In this document: piece by piece, positions 1 through 6,769 of the stretch
Numbering within the stretch: position 1 is the stretch's first letter
Layout: each line of letters opens with the position of its first letter
DNA from: a bacterium
GTDB lineage: Bacteria; UBP6; JAFGXH01
NCBI GenBank assembly: GCA_027064085.1
Contig: JAMOQH010000185.1
Location: 1 to 26,950, forward strand
DNA length: 26,950 bases
Direction: 5' to 3'
Made by a program: the position numbers and the translations under genes
The notes under the pieces: generated by a model
The model's database searches: none
Told to the model about the DNA's origin: nothing
What the model saw: only the letters and a program-made list of their open reading frames with translations

Positions 1-1
1 T

Positions 2-499
2 AACGAGTATTATATTGTAAAAATTTTACTTGATAACAAAGATAGATTAATTGCATCTACAATTATAGATGATTTTATAGATAATAGTGAGCATGACTTA
101 AATGAAAATGATAAAGTTGATGTTATTGTTTATAGAATTACTGAAATGGGGTATCTTTGTATTATAGAAAATAAATTTTATGGAATACTATATAAAAATG
201 AAGTTTTCAGAAAATTGAGTATTGGAGATAAATTAACTGTTTTTGTTAAAAAGCTTAGAAAAGATGATAAAATTGATTTAATGATTAATAATCCTGATGT
301 AAAAAGATTTGATGAATTTGCTGAGCTTGTTTTAGAGAGGCTAAAACAAGAGGGTAAAATAAACATTACAGATAAATCATCTCCTGATAAAATCTATCAA
401 GAATTTAAAATGAGCAAAAAGAACTTTAAAAAAGCTGTGGGTGCTTTGTATAAAAAAAGATTAATAAAAATAGAAAGAGATAAAATTATTCTAATTTAA
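2..499 (+). CDS. cvfB: CvfB/YitL-family S1-domain RNA-binding protein, C-terminal part (5' end outside window)
   Basis: The open frame runs in from the left edge without a start, and 165 residues are visible. In CvfB-family proteins, several S1-like OB folds are followed by a C-terminal winged helix; they bind RNA and influence gene expression and virulence factors in Firmicutes. The visible part fits this. An S1-like segment reads 'YRITEMGYLCIIENKFYG' then 'LYKNEVFRKLSIGDKL' and 'KIDLMI'. The winged helix follows with 'DKSSPDKIY', 'FKMSKKNFKKAVGALYKKR' and a final 'IERDKIILI'. These blocks match the family closely. An internal ATG near 146 is not a plausible start, because the conserved S1 segment continues upstream of it. 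Recognition is by family motifs only. Confidence 0.85.
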   Translation, partial: NEYYIVKILLDNKDRLIASTIIDDFIDNSEHDLNENDKVDVIVYRITEMGYLCIIENKFYGILYKNEVFRKLSIGDKLTVFVKKLRKDDKIDLMINNPDVKRFDEFAELVLERLKQEGKINITDKSSPDKIYQEFKMSKKNFKKAVGALYKKRLIKIERDKIILI

Positions 500-512
500 C
501 TATTGAAATTTG

Positions 513-541
513 TTGACAAAAAATAACTTTAATGTTAGTGT
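513..541 (+). promoter_or_regulatory. candidate sigma70-type promoter of the cytochrome operon
   Basis: A perfect TTGACA lies at 513-518, with TAGTGT as a possible -10 at 536-541 after a 17-nt spacer. It lies in the 91-nt gap between the cvfB stop and the first cytochrome start. The -35 is consensus but the -10 is weak, so the site may need an activator. Confidence 0.4.
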
Positions 542-565
542 TTATTCACTTGATGGTTAGTGTTT
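534..565 (+). promoter_or_regulatory. direct repeat, possible operator for the cytochrome operon
   Basis: The 10-mer GTTAGTGTTT occurs at 534-543 and again at 556-565. The start-to-start distance is 22 nt, about two helical turns, so both copies face the same side of the DNA. They overlap and follow the predicted -10. The geometry suits a dimeric regulator, but no regulator can be named. Confidence 0.3.
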
Positions 566-590
566 GTTAACTTTTGTGTTTTGGAAAAGC

Positions 591-1415
591 ATGTTAAGTA
601 AGTTACTGATATTTTTTGTATTAATTGCAACTGTTGTTTATGCACAGCACTATAAGGCTAAAATTGAAAGACTTGGGCTAAAAAATTGTGAGGAGTGTCA
701 TACCACAGCTAAATGGAATGAATTAAAACATAATATTGAGTTTAAGCATGAAAAAACTGGTTTTGACCTTGGGCCTCAACATAAAAATGTAGATTGTAAT
801 AGTTGTCATACATTTAAAACTAAAATAACAGAAAAAAAAGAGTGTAAAGATTGTCATTTTGACCCACATAAAAAAATTATTAAAACATATGAGAATAAAC
901 CCACCTCCCAAGAGGGGAGTGTTAATAAGTGTGAGGATTGTCATAAGAAAACTTTATGGCACAAAGTTGAGTTTAAACATGAAGAATTCTCAAAAGGTTT
1001 TATTCTTGATGGTGCTCATAAAAATGTAACATGTATTCAGTGTCATAAAACACATAATTATTCTGATGCAAAGGCAAATTGTGTTTCTTGTCATGAAACT
1101 GATTATGTAAAAAGTAGTTGGCCAAACCATAAAAAAGCTCATTTTAATAAAGATTGTGTATCATGTCATACAACTTATAGTTGGAGTCAAGGTCGTTATT
1201 ATGAACATGAACAATATTTTCCTATATTAAACAGTATACATGCTGGATTTAGTTGTAAGAGTTGCCATAATAATCCCGATGATTTTAAAACTATAACCTG
1301 TACTTCCTGTCATGAACACAGTAAAGGTAAGACAGATAAAATACATAAAGATATGTTTGGATATAAATATGATAGTAAATCATGTTATTCTTGTCATCCA
1401 AGAGGTAAAAAATGA
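591..1415 (+). CDS. exported decaheme c-type cytochrome
   Basis: This 274-residue protein has a cleavable signal peptide ('LLIFFVLIATVVYA', cut before Gln-His) and ten CXXCH heme-binding motifs, predicting a periplasmic or cell-surface electron carrier. Three motifs are preceded by the module pattern F/Y-x-H ... G/S-x-H ... CXXCH common in multiheme cytochromes, where the extra histidines probably act as distal ligands. The ATG at 591 was chosen because the signal peptide begins there; an upstream in-frame TTG at 564 would add nine residues of no clear use. It is the first gene of a four-gene operon and overlaps the next by ATGA. There is no lipobox, so any surface attachment would need a partner such as the downstream barrel. 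A 20-nt repeat-derived insert (899-918) is translated as 'KPTSQEG' between hemes 3 and 4. Confidence 0.88.
   Translation: MLSKLLIFFVLIATVVYAQHYKAKIERLGLKNCEECHTTAKWNELKHNIEFKHEKTGFDLGPQHKNVDCNSCHTFKTKITEKKECKDCHFDPHKKIIKTYENKPTSQEGSVNKCEDCHKKTLWHKVEFKHEEFSKGFILDGAHKNVTCIQCHKTHNYSDAKANCVSCHETDYVKSSWPNHKKAHFNKDCVSCHTTYSWSQGRYYEHEQYFPILNSIHAGFSCKSCHNNPDDFKTITCTSCHEHSKGKTDKIHKDMFGYKYDSKSCYSCHPRGKK
899..918 (+). repeat. short (deleted) copy A of the in-frame palindromic element
   Basis: This segment joins the two ends of the element found complete at 5078-5130 (ACCCACC at the left, TCCCAAGAGGGGA at the right) and lacks 33 nt of the middle, exactly 11 codons. It is GC-rich against an AT-rich gene and translates as KPT-SQEG. 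The left part of the terminal hairpin is lost, leaving a 4-bp stem (CCTC/GAGG). Confidence 0.75.
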
Positions 1416-3028
1416 TAAAATATATTGTATTTTTACTTCTTTCTATTACATTAATTGCAAGTCAAACTGTAAAAATACAAGAAGTAACTAAAGATGGTAT
1501 TTATTTAAATATAGGAACTAAAAATGGAGTTGAGGAATTTTCTGAATTATTTGACAAGTTACATAAAATAAAAATAAAAATAATAAAGTTATCAGACAGT
1601 CATTCTATTGCTTGTTTAATAGGTAAAGATGGTGGCTGTGATTATAATATTGAGCATATGCTTAAAATAAAGAATAAACAATTTTTTTTCTCTAAAATTG
1701 ATGATGAAAAGAAACAAATAAAAAATGAAAAAATTATTTTTGTAAGAAACGACCCTAAAAAATTTGAAGAAATAACAAATAATGATATAAAATTATTTAA
1801 AAATAGTAACAAAGTTTTTGATTTAGTAATTTTTAATCACGATAAAGAATTAAAAGATAGTAATTACAGAATAAATGGTTCTATTAATTTATATAATATA
1901 GCAGGACTGGAATTAAAAGAAACTGATTTAAATTATTTAAATACAATTTTGCAATCAGATTTTGTTTATAGAGATGAAAATCAAGAGTTTAATTTAATTT
2001 TTGATGCAAATATATTTTTACAGAAGGATTATTCAACAAAATCATTTAATTTATATCAGATGAGTTATGGTTATAAATATAATAAATTTACATTTAAAGT
2101 AGGAAGAGACAATTTAAGCGATTTGGGGGATTTTTATCTGACAGATGGTTTATTTGTGTTTTATAAAAAGCAAAATATAAAATTTGGAGTAATTACAGCT
2201 TTCGGAATAGATTATTATGATAATATGAAAACAGACTTTAATCATATTTATGTTGGAGGATACGGAAAGTACAACAAAAAGTTTAATACGGATTATGAAT
2301 ACAGTGGGGTATTAGGTTTTGTACCAGAAGTTTTTGATAATTCTTTAGGTGTATTACCTATTTATATTAATAATAACTTTTCATATAAAGAAAAATTTAA
2401 TTTTGATTATCAGTTTAAAATGTCTTATTCCAAATTAAACACAGAAAAGGAATTGTATTTTAATCATTATTTAACAATTTATACAAGGCCTCTTGATGAC
2501 CTTAAACTTACTTTGGGATTTGATTCAAGAGAGTATTTAGACCTGATTAACTATTCGTATTATCAAACTATCTTAGAGCAAATCGACAGTGATAAATCAA
2601 AAAATGTTCATGGAAATATTTCTTATAAATTCAGTAAGGATTTACTTAGCTTTTCATACAGAAGAAGGTTTAATTATGGTGGAATGAATGATTTTAGTTT
2701 AAGATATTTTAATTATTATTTTTCTCCGTTTGAATTTGCTTTGAGAACAACAGCCTTATTAATGAAAGATGTTAATATTTTTATTGCTGATACCAATATT
2801 AACTATATGTTTTCTAATGAGTTAATGTTAAACTTTGATTTATTTGTAATGATGGAAAAGGTTAAAGAGCCAGAAAATAAAGCTATAAGTTTTGTTCCAC
2901 AGATAAGTTTATATAAAAAGTTTTTTTCGTATTTTTATTTAAAAGGGCAGGCAGAGTTTGAACTTAGGTCAAAAAAAATAAGTGCAATGATAAAAATAGG
3001 TTATATTTTTGATACGGAAATAAAATGA
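1412..3028 (+). CDS. predicted outer-membrane beta-barrel (porin) of a cytochrome conduit
   Basis: The 538-residue product has a signal peptide ('YIVFLLLSITLIASQ'). A small N-terminal soluble domain follows; its opening (V-x-x-V-T-x-D-G-I-Y-L-x-I-G-x-x-x-G-V) is a pattern often seen in small SH3/OB-like beta domains of exported proteins. From about residue 180 to the end it shows alternating aromatic/polar short strands (for example 'YQMSYGYKYNKFTFKVGR' and 'NYYFSPFEFALRTT'), typical of a large barrel. It contains no heme motif. It overlaps both neighbours by ATGA and lies between cytochrome genes, the arrangement expected of a porin-cytochrome complex that carries electrons across the outer membrane. 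I do not see clear similarity to MtrB, PioB or the Geobacter OmbB proteins. The barrel call rests on composition and strand pattern, so strand number is not claimed. Confidence 0.7.
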   Translation: MIKYIVFLLLSITLIASQTVKIQEVTKDGIYLNIGTKNGVEEFSELFDKLHKIKIKIIKLSDSHSIACLIGKDGGCDYNIEHMLKIKNKQFFFSKIDDEKKQIKNEKIIFVRNDPKKFEEITNNDIKLFKNSNKVFDLVIFNHDKELKDSNYRINGSINLYNIAGLELKETDLNYLNTILQSDFVYRDENQEFNLIFDANIFLQKDYSTKSFNLYQMSYGYKYNKFTFKVGRDNLSDLGDFYLTDGLFVFYKKQNIKFGVITAFGIDYYDNMKTDFNHIYVGGYGKYNKKFNTDYEYSGVLGFVPEVFDNSLGVLPIYINNNFSYKEKFNFDYQFKMSYSKLNTEKELYFNHYLTIYTRPLDDLKLTLGFDSREYLDLINYSYYQTILEQIDSDKSKNVHGNISYKFSKDLLSFSYRRRFNYGGMNDFSLRYFNYYFSPFEFALRTTALLMKDVNIFIADTNINYMFSNELMLNFDLFVMMEKVKEPENKAISFVPQISLYKKFFSYFYLKGQAEFELRSKKISAMIKIGYIFDTEIK

Positions 3029-3588
3029 AAATTAAAAAACTGAATAAAAAAACAAAATATACAGTATTGTTTTCTTTATTGTTTTCTCTTGTGTTTATAT
3101 TGTGGTTACATTTTGAATTTAATATTATGTATTACACTCATAGTTATGACTTAAGAAGGAGAGAGTGGCGAGCTGTTCATAAATTATTAAGACCATCAGG
3201 AGATCTAGGGCATGGTTTTGGTATAATCGGAGTTATTTTAGTTTATGTAGGTTTATTATATCACATTAGAAAAATTCATAAGAAAAGATTAAAAAAATTT
3301 TTAAAGGTTCAAACATGGCTTTTAATACATATTGCTACTTCTATTGTTGGTGGAATGTTAGTGGTATTTCATGCTTCTGCATTATTTGAAAATTTAAGTG
3401 GAAGTGTAACATTAATATTATTTTTAATTGCTCTTATAAGTGGTTTTTTATTAACTTTATTTAAGTATAAGCCTAAAACCAGAAAAATAATTTATTGGAC
3501 TCATTATTATTCCACTGTATTAATGATGGTTTCATTATCTATTCATGCTTTATATTTTTTATTTATAGGGTTTACATGGATTTTTTAA
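3025..3588 (+). CDS. five-helix membrane protein with diheme cytochrome b histidine pattern
   Basis: This 187-residue protein has five hydrophobic helices (about 11-33, 63-82, 98-120, 126-147 and 159-181). Helix 3 carries His102 and His116, and helix 5 carries His160 and His174. Both pairs are 14 residues apart and the two helices run in the same direction. That matches the bis-histidine arrangement holding two b hemes in cytochrome b of the bc1 complex and many quinol-cytochrome modules. The likely role is an inner-membrane subunit taking electrons from quinol to the periplasmic multiheme cytochromes beside it. The start overlaps the preceding stop (ATGA), and the end overlaps the next start by 13 nt, so translation is probably coupled. 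I do not recognise a named family. Other His residues (52, 63, 80) could also be ligands. Confidence 0.7.
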   Translation: MKIKKLNKKTKYTVLFSLLFSLVFILWLHFEFNIMYYTHSYDLRRREWRAVHKLLRPSGDLGHGFGIIGVILVYVGLLYHIRKIHKKRLKKFLKVQTWLLIHIATSIVGGMLVVFHASALFENLSGSVTLILFLIALISGFLLTLFKYKPKTRKIIYWTHYYSTVLMMVSLSIHALYFLFIGFTWIF

Positions 3589-5594
3589 AAGTAACATTTC
3601 TATTATTGCTGTTTTCAGGTGTCGTATTTGCAGATATTGATGTAAATATATTTTCGCCGGGCAGGCTTTCAAAAGCCCATAAAGATTTGGAAGGGAGTAA
3701 AAATTGTATTCAATGTCATGCCAAAAAAGGAGAATCTTTAATTCAAAAGGATTCGTGTTATAAATGTCACAAAGCAATAAAAAAGCGCGTAAATGCTCAT
3801 AAAGGATATCATAATCAGGCTATAAACATAGAAAAGAAAAATTGTGAAGATTGTCATAAAGAGCATTTTGCTGATCGTTATGACCTTATTACTTGGCCAA
3901 ATAAAGGTGGGTATAAAAAATTTAATCATGATTTAACTGGTTTTAAATTAAATGGTGCTCATAAAAAAATAGATTGTGAAAAATGTCATAAAAAAGAAAA
4001 TATAAAAGATAAATCTTTATTTAAAGATGAAAATGTAAATATTAAAACAACATATCTTGGATTAGATACAAATTGTGTTTCATGTCATCTTAATGATGTT
4101 CATCAAGAACAAATAGATAATAAAAATTGTGCAAATTGTCATGATGAAACAGATTTTAAAAATGCTAGAATTAGTTTTAATCATAACTTAACAAACTTTC
4201 CTTTAAAAGGGCAACATAAAACAGTTAATTGTGAAGCTTGTCATAAACCCTTAAAACAGATTTTTTATGAAGATAAATGGAGATATAAGTTAAAGCATAA
4301 AGGTATTAAATACAAAAGATGTGTTGATTGTCATAAAAATGATGATATTCATGAAAATGTTTTTGGTGATAATTGCGAGCGTTGTCATACAGAAAGTTCT
4401 TTTAATGATATTATTTTTGATAAAAAAGAGCATGCTGTGGATAAATTTCCTTTAACTGGTAAACACCTTAAAGAGGATTGTCGGTCATGTCATACAGATA
4501 AACTGAACATTGTACCTAATGAATCTACATGTGTTTCATGTCATAAAAAAGATGATCCTCATAGGAGAAAATTTGGTGAAACATGCGAAGATTGCCACAA
4601 TACAACTGATTTTAAGGATATTGATGAGAAAAGTTTTAATCATAATTTAACAGGTTTTAAAATTGAAGGCTATCACAAAAAATTAAACTGTATTGAATGT
4701 CATAGCTTGAAAGGTGATTATAAAAAGAAATATCTTACATACAATAAAGATAATAGTTGTATCAAATGTCATACTTCTGACAATCCTCATAAAGATGAAT
4801 TTAAAGATGATGATTGTTCAAAATGTCATAATCAGGATAGATTTATCCCTTCTGAATATAGTGTTGAAGAGCATAATAAAACAGATTTTAAACTTGATGG
4901 TAGCCATGAAGTTGTTTCATGTAATCAGTGTCATAAACCTTATCACACAGATAAGAGTAATGGAGCAAATAAAGATGGTATAGTTCTTACTTTTCATACA
5001 GAAGAAAAAGATTGTGTTGATTGTCATAAGAATCCACATATAAAACAATTTGAGAATTATGTTATAGAGGGGAATAAACCCACCCCCCAAAGTCTAAGCA
5101 TCTCGACTTCGTACCCCTCCCAAGAGGGGAATAATAAGGTTAATTGTGAAAAATGCCATACAACTGAAAGCTTTCATAAAACTATCTTTGACCACAATAA
5201 AGATACTGATTTTAAATTAATAAATTCTCACAAAGATGTTACATGTGAAAGATGTCATGAATATAAAAAAGATAAAAATCATGAATTTGGAGGATATTTT
5301 TTATATACTCAAAATAAAAATAAAGATTGTTCTTATTGTCATACGGATATTCATTACGGACAGTTTAACGATAAAAAATGTTCTGATTGTCATACTGATG
5401 TAAAATGGGAAGATTTATCTCTTTTTGAGCATAATAGAGATACAAAATTTAAAATTGACGGAGCTCATGAAAAACTTGAGTGTGAGGATTGTCATAAAAC
5501 TATTAAAATTAAAGAAAAAGATGTAATAAATTATAAAATAAAAAAATATTCTTGCATTGATTGTCATGATACTTATCATAAAGATGGAAATTAA
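3576..5594 (+). CDS. large periplasmic 23-heme c-type cytochrome
   Basis: The 672-residue protein starts with a signal peptide ('FLKVTFLLLLFSGVVFA') and contains 23 CXXCH motifs. After three N-terminal motifs it consists of seven repeats of one module: F-x-H, then T-x-F-x-L-x-G-x-H, then CXXCH, followed by two more CXXCH per repeat ('DxH...F' between them); the last repeat has only one extra motif. The heme count is therefore 3 + 6x3 + 2. Such modular multiheme chains act as molecular wires or electron stores. The ATG at 3576 was preferred because the signal peptide begins there, although it lies inside the previous gene; an upstream in-frame start at 3495 would place 27 unrelated residues before it. 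An inserted palindromic element (5078-5130) lengthens the loop between hemes 17 and 18. Confidence 0.88.
   Translation: MDFLKVTFLLLLFSGVVFADIDVNIFSPGRLSKAHKDLEGSKNCIQCHAKKGESLIQKDSCYKCHKAIKKRVNAHKGYHNQAINIEKKNCEDCHKEHFADRYDLITWPNKGGYKKFNHDLTGFKLNGAHKKIDCEKCHKKENIKDKSLFKDENVNIKTTYLGLDTNCVSCHLNDVHQEQIDNKNCANCHDETDFKNARISFNHNLTNFPLKGQHKTVNCEACHKPLKQIFYEDKWRYKLKHKGIKYKRCVDCHKNDDIHENVFGDNCERCHTESSFNDIIFDKKEHAVDKFPLTGKHLKEDCRSCHTDKLNIVPNESTCVSCHKKDDPHRRKFGETCEDCHNTTDFKDIDEKSFNHNLTGFKIEGYHKKLNCIECHSLKGDYKKKYLTYNKDNSCIKCHTSDNPHKDEFKDDDCSKCHNQDRFIPSEYSVEEHNKTDFKLDGSHEVVSCNQCHKPYHTDKSNGANKDGIVLTFHTEEKDCVDCHKNPHIKQFENYVIEGNKPTPQSLSISTSYPSQEGNNKVNCEKCHTTESFHKTIFDHNKDTDFKLINSHKDVTCERCHEYKKDKNHEFGGYFLYTQNKNKDCSYCHTDIHYGQFNDKKCSDCHTDVKWEDLSLFEHNRDTKFKIDGAHEKLECEDCHKTIKIKEKDVINYKIKKYSCIDCHDTYHKDGN
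5078..5130 (+). repeat. copy B of the in-frame palindromic element (two hairpins)
   Basis: This 53-nt, GC-rich segment begins ACCCACC and ends TCCCAAGAGGGGA. It holds two hairpins: AAGTC (5090-5094) with GACTT (5105-5109), and CCCCTC (5114-5119) with GAGGGG (5124-5129) around a CCAA loop. It is read in frame as 'KPTPQSLSISTSYPSQEG'. The 12-mer AGAGGGGAATAA occurs at 5066-5077 and again at 5123-5134, 57 nt (19 codons) apart, which may mark the duplicated boundary of the insertion. Confidence 0.85.
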
Positions 5595-5682
5595 ACTGTA
5601 ATTTGTTTTTTTTATTAAATTTAATTTTTGACTTTTTTATAAAATATTGTTATAAACGACTATTATTTTTTATGAGGTAAAT

Positions 5683-6039
5683 ATGAAATTTTTTATTATG
5701 TTGACTGTAATTTTATCAGCTTTTCTTATGTTCTCATGTGGTGGAAGTGATTCTGGAACCAGTGGTGGAATAAGCGAAAGTGAATTTTATACAGCTAGTG
5801 CAGTTCAAACTTGTGAAAAGGGTTTTAAATGTGATATTGATTACTTAAAAGGTGGTAAAACAGATATAAGTGAGTGTAAAAGTGAAACGACTCAAAGTAA
5901 TTGCACTTATGACTTTAATGGGGTAAAGGCTAAGGAGTGTAATGATTGTATGGAAAATATAAGTTGTGAAGATTACAAAAACGATGCTGGAGTAAAGGCT
6001 TGTCCTGTTTGTAGTGAAGTTTGTACTTATAAACCTTAA
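5683..6039 (+). CDS. small cysteine-rich lipoprotein of unknown function
   Basis: The 118-residue product has a lipoprotein signal ending 'AFLMFSC' with Gly-Gly after the cysteine, so it should be lipid-anchored. A Gly/Ser linker follows, then a short domain with ten cysteines, several in C-x-x-C spacing ('ECNDCMENISC', 'ACPVCSEVC'). They could form disulfides or bind a metal; there is no CXXCH. The ribosome site GAGG precedes ATG at 5683. It is separated from the cytochrome operon by 88 nt of very AT-rich DNA, so co-regulation is possible but not shown. I do not recognise a family. Confidence 0.7.
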   Translation: MKFFIMLTVILSAFLMFSCGGSDSGTSGGISESEFYTASAVQTCEKGFKCDIDYLKGGKTDISECKSETTQSNCTYDFNGVKAKECNDCMENISCEDYKNDAGVKACPVCSEVCTYKP

Positions 6040-6050
6040 TATTTAAATGG

Positions 6051-6144
6051 GTTGACTTCTCGATGTTGCTATACGCAACGGGTTCTGCGAAGCCACTATG
6101 TGAGAAGCGTGGTTCTCACGCTGTTGACTTCTCGATGTTGCTAT
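6051..6144. repeat. intergenic composite repeat: 22-nt direct repeats around hairpins
   Basis: A 22-mer starting GTTGACTTCTCGATG and ending GCTAT occurs at 6051-6072 and again exactly at 6123-6144, 72 nt apart. Between them lie two hairpins: GTTGC (6065-6069) with GCAAC (6075-6079), and GTGAGAA (6100-6106) with TTCTCAC (6113-6119) around GCGTGG. The block is much richer in G+C than its surroundings and fills the convergent gap between the lipoprotein and yedF. The second copy contains the yedF stop codon. It looks like a transferred REP/MITE-like unit that may also end transcription. Confidence 0.65.
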
Positions 6145-6752
6145 GGTCTTACTATCCTATCGTGTTCGCCCAATAGTGTCATAATTTCATGTAAATTGCT
6201 TACAATTCCTACTTTTATATCCTTTGTAACATTAAAATGTTCAGAACAAGTTCCACAGTAGTAAGTTTCTACACCCATTTCTATTAATTCTGCAACATTC
6301 TTTTGCATTTCTTCACTTTCTGCTAGTGCTTTTACGCCTGTATTTATAAAAACTAGGGTGTTTGGTAGTTTGTCTAAATTTTTGATATTTGCTATTAATC
6401 CATGAAGCATAGCTTTCCCAAGGTCACAATCTCCCGCTCCTACGGATGCAGAGGCAATATAGTATAACAGTGTTTGCCCTTTGGATTCAGAAGGAGATAA
6501 TAACTCCTCTTTTTTAACAACATCAGAATATAGTAAATATCTAGTATCACTTTCTTTTATAATTTCATAATCACAGTTATTTTGTTTTAAAAATCTTTCT
6601 ACATTTAAAGATGAAATTTCATTATCAACTATTACTTTGAAACTTGTTCCCGGTTGTGCTGTTTCGTAGTAGGTTTTGGTTTGTATGAGTGGGCCTGGAC
6701 AAGAGTATCCACTACAATCTATTACTTCAAGTATCTTCATTTTATTTAGCAT
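6141..6752 (-). CDS. yedF: selenium-metabolism protein YedF (TusA-like plus DsrE-like domains)
   Basis: The 203-residue protein has an N-terminal TusA/SirA domain with the sulfur-carrier motif 'DCSGYSCPGP' (Cys18 of CPGP) and a C-terminal DsrE-like domain with 'YYCGTCSEHF'. This two-domain order matches the YedF family, which occurs in genomes that use selenium and is thought to handle selenium or sulfur as a persulfide-type carrier; its exact reaction is not established. The start at 6752 has GGGAG five bases upstream. The gene follows selU by 17 nt on the same strand, supporting a joint role in selenium delivery to tRNA. The last codons ('HDRIVRP') run into the repeat at 6123-6144, which supplies the TAG stop. 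Confidence 0.85.
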   Translation of the reverse strand: MLNKMKILEVIDCSGYSCPGPLIQTKTYYETAQPGTSFKVIVDNEISSLNVERFLKQNNCDYEIIKESDTRYLLYSDVVKKEELLSPSESKGQTLLYYIASASVGAGDCDLGKAMLHGLIANIKNLDKLPNTLVFINTGVKALAESEEMQKNVAELIEMGVETYYCGTCSEHFNVTKDIKVGIVSNLHEIMTLLGEHDRIVRP

Positions 6753-6769
6753 ATAAACTCCCAAAAAAT

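Noticed and set aside
723-944. Antisense frame within the decaheme cytochrome gene
   Set aside because: It overlaps conserved CXXCH codons and shows no recognisable protein features.
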